From Jackrogersella multiformis (Eukaryota; Ascomycota; Sordariomycetes; Xylariales; Hypoxylaceae), in assembly GCA_902806575.1 (NCBI GenBank), contig CADCXD010000008.1, positions 1,612,001 to 1,676,000 of the forward strand: 64,000 nucleotides of DNA, read 5' to 3'. Shown here piece after piece: positions 57,658-64,000 of the stretch. The notes beneath the pieces are model-generated. The model saw nothing but the letters and a program-made list of their open reading frames with translations. It ran no database searches and had not been told where the DNA came from. A program made the position numbers and the translations under genes. The first letter of the stretch is position 1. Each line of letters opens with the position of its first letter.

Positions 57658-60382
57658 CTAGTAGGGCGAGTTAACGACATCGTCCTTGCCAAGCTTGTAT
57701 CGTCCGCTCTGTCGCGTGCCGACGCGTCCTGAGCTTTGTCTCGTTGAGCTTAACCGTTGGAAATCACCGGCAATACTCTCTCTAGTGGGCCTCTTGAGAT
57801 GTTGCTTTCCAACCATGTTCACCCAGTTAGGCAAAGTGACGATGACGTTCTGGTCGGTGCCGAACTTGAAGTCGTCGGCCTTGACATTATCCTCGTAACG
57901 CTTAATAATGTAGGGTGCCTTGGCGCCGTGAAGCACCTTGTCGAGGTTCCAGTCTACGATGTAGGGGCCAGTTGCAGTGATAATCGACGTCTCCTCATTC
58001 GTCTTGCTTGTGTTAAATCGGGCAGGGGTGAAGGAGACACCTTTTCCTGTTTCGTGATAGAACTGAGCGACATGCTCGGGATTCAACGCGAGGCGACGGG
58101 GTTGTGGTTTGGAATCCGCGGCAAATGGCTTCTCGAAACCTAACTTGCCTTCATTCTTGCCAGACTGCTGTAGCGCATCAATAAGCAGCAAGTATGTGCG
58201 GCATGTCCCAAGTACCCAACGACCATCCGCGGACACGTCAAGACCAATAATAGGCTCGCCGAGAGCTGGAATGACGGTCTTTGCATTGATACCCAGACGA
58301 TCAAAGAGTCGGATATCACCCTTGTTGGACGCAACAGCCACGTAGCCCTTCTCGGTAGTAGAAACTGATGAGAAATCGTTCTTCGATGCGTACTGTTTGA
58401 GCTGGGAGTTGACGAGCTTGTCGCCGGACAGACGAGGATCTACGCGGAAGAGCGCGTTGTGAGAAATACCTAGGAAAGTTGGCTCATGGGTCATCTGTGC
58501 AAATTTATTCTCGGGCCCAAAGGTGATGACTGGGATGTCGTCGTGAACTTTCCATTCATCAACGACCTTTCCATACTCGAGATCCATGCGATAGAGCTTG
58601 TTAGGATCTGCGTCATTCTGCAAGATCAGGTTCCGATCTTCGTTATGCAACATGACCTTCTTGGGGACAAAAGATGCGCCACTTGGAGTCTCGACCTTGG
58701 AGATATTAGTAGTGAACTCCAAGTGGTTCTTGGGCGTATGCTTGAACACGCCAATCTTAGGACCTCGGACGACAAAGGAGCGATCATGCTTGTACCCAAC
58801 AGCCAATGCGGAGTTGGTATAAGCATCTTTGGGTTCGGTCTTGACATCGTCTTGTTCTTCGTCACTATCGTAATGCTCGCTTTGCGCGGCATCGTTCTCG
58901 AGCTCTTCGTCAACCTCTGACTCCTCCTCTTGCTCCTCTTCCTCTTCGATCGGTGCATCATCCATGGCCAGATCCCCGAAAGCGTCCAAGACGTATTGAC
59001 GATCTTGTTCTTTGACCTTATTCCACTTGACTTCGTTGAGCTGCTCCCAGAGTGCTCGCATCAGACCATCCTGGAACCTCTCGAGGGTATTGCTGTCCTT
59101 GAATCTCAACAGCCAGGAATAAGCAGAGCCATCTTCAGTAAATTGGTTGAAGATGAAGGAGAGAAATTCGAAGTTGAACACCGGATTTATATCAGCAATT
59201 ACGGGGATACCAAGCCACTGCCGTTCTGTGCTAGCAATGTGCAGCCAGTAATTCCAGTTACCGATGTCTGACACTTGGGCTGTGACAGACGTGTCCTGTA
59301 GGACGAACGCGCCCGAAGGAAAGTCGAAGAAGTGCAACTCGCAGAGTTCCATAGATAAGATCTCAACCGGTTCCGGCTGGGTTGGAGCCTCTGGAGGAGC
59401 CGGCTGCTTGGTAGGCTTTGTATAGACTTCTCGCTCCTTATGGACCTCTGGTTCCGGTTCTAGTTCCGGTTCTGTAAGTATGGAAGCGGTAGATGGTGTG
59501 ATGTCCCGCTTGCTGTTTCGCTTGCTGTCCCGCTTGGCGCTGACGTTCGCCTCGCTCTTTAGCTGGAACATGGCGTCTGAGGATTCGATGGACCGTGCGA
59601 GAGTTGGGCTGTGAATAGGGCTTGCCTGAGGAATGGGTTGCTCTTCGAAATCGAACTGCTGGAGGTCGAATTCGGAGGCAGTAGAATGTGGCTTCCGGTA
59701 CTTGCGCTCGTACTGGCACTCTCTCGCGATGCGCTCGAAGGATTCGACTTGCATAGACTTGATCGAAGGGTCGCAGACAAACTCGTAGACGTCCCCGACG
59801 TCTCCGCTCAGGTCCTTCCAGGCAAGTACCTTCAGCGATCCTTCTCTGCTCTCGACACGAAAGTGGAGGGCCTCGTCAAGTAGGAATGTCTTTTCGTCTC
59901 GCTCAGCAGCTAGAGCGTTCAGCTCTTCGTCTTCCCCTTCCTCATCCGCCAACTCGGCTTCGCCTTCTTCGTAGACTCTCTGAACGACGAGCTGGTATTG
60001 GTAGTCTTGACCGGTTCGACGAATGCGAGCAGTGGCGTCCTTGAAGATGAGTTCGGAGTAACCTTTGGGAGATAATGGCCGAACAAGGTAGAGTTGACCT
60101 TGGGGCAGCTCGATCATAGATTCTTGGCTATTGCTCCCAAAGATGAGCTTGCCAACTGGTTTATTTACGTTAGTGATCTATGCGATACTTCAACTGAATA
60201 GATCTACCTAGGTAAATGCCGAGGTAGGTAAGGGAAGTAATAACAAGCAGAATTGCAAAATACTGTGTAATACTAGTGACATGTAACTTCAGCCTTTACT
60301 TGGGTTGGCCTTTTGTCATGGCGCTGTTTTCAGCAAGGCTAGCGAAGAGGGACAAATACTCACCATTTTTAAGGACAAACAT
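57658..60382 (-). CDS. vid27: Vid27 family protein (vacuolar import and degradation)
   Basis: Two exons, 60382-60364 (19 nt) and 60155-57658, give 838 residues. The long open frame starts at 60117, but the family N-terminus VGKLIFGSNSQES lies just upstream in the same frame, and a small exon encoding MFVLKN with a GTGAGT donor completes it; the intron is 208 bp. N-terminal region: IELPQGQLYLVRPLSPKGYS and a PH-like segment. The middle is acidic and disordered (APIEEEEEQEEESEVDEE). The C-terminal half is the conserved VID27 beta-propeller, with FVVRGPKIGVFKH, RMDLEYGKVVDEW, FLGISHNALFRVDPR, GDIRLFDRLG and IIGLDVSADGRWVLGTC. Yeast Vid27 was linked to fructose-1,6-bisphosphatase degradation; the molecular role is poorly known. 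It acts in the cytoplasm. This is a conserved single-copy type of gene, unlike its HerA-like neighbour. Confidence 0.93.
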
Positions 60383-60581
60383 GTTGTCCCGGATAGAAAA
60401 AAGGCTTTTGCCTTTACAAGACTCAGCTGATGGGGAATGAGGAGAGTTTGACTACGTAGGTACCTAGGTATGAGAAGAAATAGTCATATAAAGAAGAGCA
60501 GTGGGGGGGGGGGTCCAATCTTTATAGGAAACAAGGATCTCGCCGTGTCCGTAGACAACACCCAAATCTTGTTATTCTGCA

Positions 60582-60652
60582 GGTGATGGGTGATGGGTGA
60601 TGGGTGAATGGTGGGCGGTGGGCGGTGGGTGGTGGGAAGTGGGAAGTGGGAG
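60582..60652 (+). repeat. G-rich minisatellite
   Basis: Tandem GGTGATGGGTGATGGGTGAT-type units turning into GGTGGGCGGTGGGCGGTGGG. It contains many GGG runs with short loops, a form that can fold as a G-quadruplex on this strand. It lies about 200 bp upstream of the Vid27 start. Confidence 0.65.
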
Positions 60653-61028
60653 AGAAGTAAAAAGAAAGGTGCGTCATAACAAGATAATCTTACTTCTTCT
60701 TTGCCTGGCAGCTGCCTGGGTACCTAGGTAACGTAGGGCCCTAATGGTGGGGCTAGTGTGGCGTCGTGGCGTTTGTGATGTAACGACACCATGCTTTTAA
60801 TTATTTAGGGGTAGGCAGCATCTGGCTTTAATGCACGATCTACCTATCTACCGGGGCCCTGCTACCTTATATAGAGGTATATAGCTGCATACCTAGGTAG
60901 GTAGTAGGTTACACAGTTACACTGGCATTAAAGAGATAGACAATCACGGATAGCTACCTACATTTCCATCTGACCAATCAACCCACAGTGACAATCAAGG
61001 TGACATCAACTTCCCTTTACCATCTACA

Positions 61029-61062
61029 TATAGGTACCTAGGTAGGCAGTATCTACCTAGGT
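61029..61062. repeat. CCTAGG palindrome cluster
   Basis: Two copies (ATAGGTACCTAGGTAGGC and TCTACCTAGGTATC) 17 bp apart. Part of the dispersed palindrome family. Confidence 0.65.
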
Positions 61063-61380
61063 ATCTAAGAGATGGAAGGTACTAAAATTACATCTAAGCC
61101 GTGAAAGCTCCTTTGGATACATACCCCTAGGTAGTATCTCCTTTCTTACAAAGTCAGTTCCTAACTCGAAAATGTGAACGCAACAGTGGGTTTCTCACCC
61201 GCGCGGTATCAATATCTCATGAAGTCTCGTCCTGCCCTCAATGCCTGCCAATACTATACCATGCCTACATGCCTATGCACAAAAGGGATGTGCTTCGACC
61301 TATTGCGTTGAGAATTACGGTCACTATCCCGACATAGCATCCATGAGCACAACCGAGTAACCTGGTCTGCTATCCCGTGA

Positions 61381-63599
61381 TTACCAGGTCTCGGCATGGT
61401 TCATCTAGGAACGCAAATCAGCACTTATAATCACAATCCACGTTCGATTGGAAGAACTTACCAGCTCCTGAATCACCTCCCTATCATTCAAGATCGTGTC
61501 CCAGCCTCTCTTATCCATCACCATGCCGACCGGTAACCCCAAGGTAGCTTCAACACCCGAATACAGCTTGGCTACCTGGTCGATGTTGAATCCTGAGAAT
61601 TTAGTGATGCCCTCCCTCGTGATCATTAATTTGGCCTGGCGTATGATCTCTCCCTGAAGACCATATTGTACTGGAGAAGGATTGTGAGGCAAATTGGGAT
61701 TCACAACTAGCTGGGGTGGCGGCATCGAAGCTGGGGTGGCGGTAGCGGCATTGTTGCGCTGGTTGCTCTTCGTCTGCTTCAATAACTCTTGGCTCGCACG
61801 GCGCTTCGCGGCACCCCTCTGAGAATATCGTGACGCTACCATCGGTCCATTTGCAGCAATATTGCTTGATACAGCGTGCATCGGTACGTCGCCCATTGGC
61901 GATTCGCGCATCCGCATATTGCCGGCTGCCACGTTTGCCGATGGCCCCGCTAAGACATCAGAAGCCATCAAGCTTTTGCCCCCGTCTGCAGTCAATCGCT
62001 TGCGGATCTTGATCTGGAGATAACCATTGCCGAGAGAGCTCACTACCTTGGAACGGTATATATCGGTGTCTTCGACGAGTATCTGAGCCGTGGGGCAGAA
62101 TAGCAACGCATCTCCTGTTCGAAGGCGTATGATAGTGTCGAAGAGCGAATTTTCATTGCCGCGATCTTGTTTGTTCGCACCTCCCAGGTGACCCTTCAGA
62201 ACCTCGTACCAGGCCGGCGAGAGAAAGCGGTGTACGATGGTCACGTTTACGAGGTCAATGAACTCGGGCGAGATCGTGGGTTCCTGCGTTGCTACCAGCA
62301 CGCGAGCGCCGGTGTGTCTCTGTTGGCGGATTGCGGACAATACGTCGTCGGTGAGTATTGCGGCCTCTCCAGACTTGGATAGGTACTAGTTCCGATTAGC
62401 CTCTGTTGTTATCGAATAGGTGGGTAACATCTTCTTACCTTGTGTGCTTCGTCCAGCACGACGATGCGGCCGCATTTGTTTCGCTCCTCGAAGAAAATCG
62501 AGAGACAGATCGAGAACATAGTGCAGGCATTGTCTGAACTACAAAAAGGATCGCTGGGGTCAACGATGGTCAACGTACCTGGCTCAAACGCCCAGATATT
62601 CTCGGGAGCACGGGCGGGTCTAGTGGTTTTTGCTGTACTTGACGGCGCCAAAAAGCTTTCGACGAGGTCGAGACGCATTTGCAGAGGTCCTCGTTGACTA
62701 TCCAACCAGTTAATTTGAGCAAGACGCTGGCGGAATTTCGAGTACGTGAAACCAGGACCCTCCATTGCCATGCTGCGCACAAGATTCATCAGTACGTTCA
62801 TGTAGAGTGGAGGCGCATTGGCATTAGGATCGAAGGCCATGAACGTGAGCAATCTTTTGATGTCGATCTGATGCTCTTCAAGGTACAAGGGGTAAACTTT
62901 GGGTCTGGGAGACCCGGGCTTTAAGCCGGGAAGGTTGTGGTATAGACGTGTCATTGCCCAGATGTTTGAAGGGGACACGAGCACCGTTACGGGAATACCA
63001 GATGAGCATAAGTATGCCATCTCACAAAGCTGAGTTGAACTGAAGCTGGAATACTGATCATAATGCATAGCCAACCCGGCTAGAGGACGGGGGAGCTGTC
63101 CAACCGGGTTATTCGCTACCAGCGCATTCTCCAACAGACAGCAAAGCGTGTGGCTCTTTCCGGAGCCTTGAGAGCCACATACGAACGCCGACCACGGTGC
63201 GTTCATATTTGCTAAGATAAGGCGATCTTCTGCTGGGACATGGGGACCTTGGGGACCTTGAACATGCTGTCGGATACCCAGCAGCCCGTATTGCGGGCTG
63301 AGCTGTGGTGTCGTTAGTCCCGTTGGTGCCGTTGGTGCCGCTGGCGCCGTTGGTGCCGAAAATGTTGGAGGGTCGAAGTACCATAACGAGATAGGGGCTG
63401 TGTTAGCATCAAGAAAGGAATGGGGTGAACTCCCATAGTAGGATCGATGAAGGTACTTATTCACTTCAGCAGTGAATAATGGCGCGTTTTTGAACGCGTT
63501 TAGTTGCTCTTCGAGGGTTAATCGACGTCGCTCGTTCGCGTTCGCGTTCGCGTTCGCGTCCTCCTCCACGAAGGACAGGTACCTAGAAATTTTCAACAT
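61381..63599 (-). CDS. HerA-like P-loop ATPase (fungal accessory family)
   Basis: Reverse-strand exons 63599-62439, 62385-61462 and 61404-61381 give 702 residues. Walker A is GSQGSGKS at 142-149 (FVCGSQGSGKSHTL) and Walker B is GRIVVLDEAHK at 377-387. Exon 2 continues YLSKSGEAAILTDDVLSAIR and ARVLVATQEPTISP, the sensor-like segment of HerA/FtsK-superfamily ATPases, then NVTIVHRFLSPAWYEVL. The following 200 residues are basic and low-complexity. The N-terminal 130 residues are specific: an Ala-Asn repeat from tandem hexanucleotides (about 15-22) and a Pro/Thr/Ala run (about 80-94). Relatives of HerA pump or unwind DNA in prokaryotes; the fungal role is unknown. The 24-nt last exon rests on a GTAAGT donor and a CTGAT branch site; without splicing the frame would end at 61405 instead. 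Confidence 0.75.
63534..63558. repeat. GTTCGC hexanucleotide repeat inside the HerA-like gene
   Basis: About four tandem GTTCGC units in the coding region. On the minus strand they encode alternating Ala and Asn. Copy number is likely to vary between strains without shifting the frame. Confidence 0.75.
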
Positions 63600-64000
63600 T
63601 TTCGGAGTGCGCGAAGGAAAATATTGAAACTTGGGAAGATGAGTGATTGGTTCAAGAATGAATTATCGGGGTGATGGTTCAATTTGGTGAAGTGTTAGAA
63701 AATGTTTCGTTATTTAGTGCGAAAAACGGTGTTGAGTTTTTGGTCGTAAGGGTTTATGTAGTCCTCGGTAACGACATTGTAAATACATAGGTACCTTAGG
63801 GTAAACATGAGTCATCGTAACAACAGACGCTTAAGGTGAAATATTCAAGTACCCATCAAGGGCCACGGAAAATTTTCTTCTAGCCTGACCTTTATTTACC
63901 CCTTTCGTCGTACTTGAACTCACGACCCTTTACATTACATCACGTATATCGACTGTACAATCGAAGAGGCAGAAACAAAGCTGCCAGGCCACAGACATGT
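63600..64000. other. 5' flank of the HerA-like gene
   Basis: No coding content seen. Upstream region of the gene on the minus strand. Confidence 0.4.

Larger units (their letters stand above)
60383..61380. other. intergenic, repeat-rich
   Basis: 1 kb between the HerA-like gene's end and the Vid27 start (both -). No gene. Contains a G9 run (60507-60515), a G-rich minisatellite (60582-60652), and CCTAGG palindromes at about 60460-60470, 60720-60729, 60890-60902, 61034-61045 and 61051-61061. Confidence 0.55.

Noticed and set aside
60582..60652. Considered as CRISPR-like array
   Set aside because: Units are 7-10 bp, contiguous, without spacers, and the genome is eukaryotic.

Overview
This window is nuclear DNA of a filamentous ascomycete. 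The evidence is short GT-AG introns (about 50-80 bp) with CTAAC/CTGAC-like branch sites, typical fungal gene families, and a 6-kb AT-rich block that looks mutated by repeat-induced point mutation (RIP). The protein set (OSBP of the Kes1 type, VID27, Tps1, DHA1 transporter, short tyrosinase, HSP70-like and P-loop accessory proteins) fits Sordariomycetes; a Xylariales-like fungus is my guess from gene content and the many intergenic CCTAGG palindromes. No rRNA, tRNA or CRISPR array was recognised. I rebuilt intron-exon structures by hand from reading frame and splice consensus, so exon borders are predictions.

Layout. 1.4-3.4 kb: DHA1-type MFS exporter. 4.15-6.3 kb: nine-exon MFS sugar transporter with one base out of frame at an exon junction. 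6.9-8.8 kb: secreted GH43-type exo-galactanase with a C-terminal CBM35-like module; it lies in the same direction as the sugar transporter and the two may act together. 9.7-10.7 kb: classical SDR. 11.5-13.2 kb (-): oxysterol-binding protein. 15.0-15.7 kb (-): unknown membrane protein. 17.0-18.35 kb: C2H2-like DNA-binding protein. 19.5-21.1 kb: secreted, probably GPI-anchored GH5 hydrolase. 21.3-22.4 kb (-): secreted L-asparaginase.

23.3-29.0 kb is an accessory block: an HSP70-like ATPase (-) divergently paired with an unknown coiled-coil protein (+), followed by a RING-IBR-RING ligase-like gene that contains a 14-nt exon. 29.2-29.9 kb (-) is a secreted Ycf48/BNR-like beta-propeller protein that seems to have lost its middle. 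30.4-36.5 kb is one AT-rich element bounded by direct repeats, read as a RIP-destroyed LTR retrotransposon; a decayed gene fragment abuts its right end. 37.3-41.1 kb is gene-poor.

41.1-42.3 kb: secreted short tyrosinase. 43.4-48.8 kb (-): seven-exon, 1676-residue protein with a sacsin/NO VEIN-type histidine-kinase-like ATPase at the N terminus and a NOV_C (DUF3883)-like nuclease-fold domain at the C terminus. 51.4-53.0 kb: trehalose-6-phosphate synthase Tps1. 53.5-55.7 kb (-): secreted beta-lactamase-like serine hydrolase. 57.7-60.4 kb (-): Vid27 with a 19-nt first coding exon. 61.4-63.6 kb (-): HerA-like P-loop ATPase.

Genes fall into two base-composition classes. The asparaginase, SDR, tyrosinase, Ycf48-like and beta-lactamase-like genes are very GC-rich at third codon positions. 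The HSP70-like/coiled-coil/RBR block and the NO VEIN-like gene are AT-richer. The most interesting material is the NO VEIN-like ATPase/NOV_C fusion, the HSP70-like/unknown/RBR cluster, the HerA-like ATPase, and the dispersed CCTAGG palindromes.
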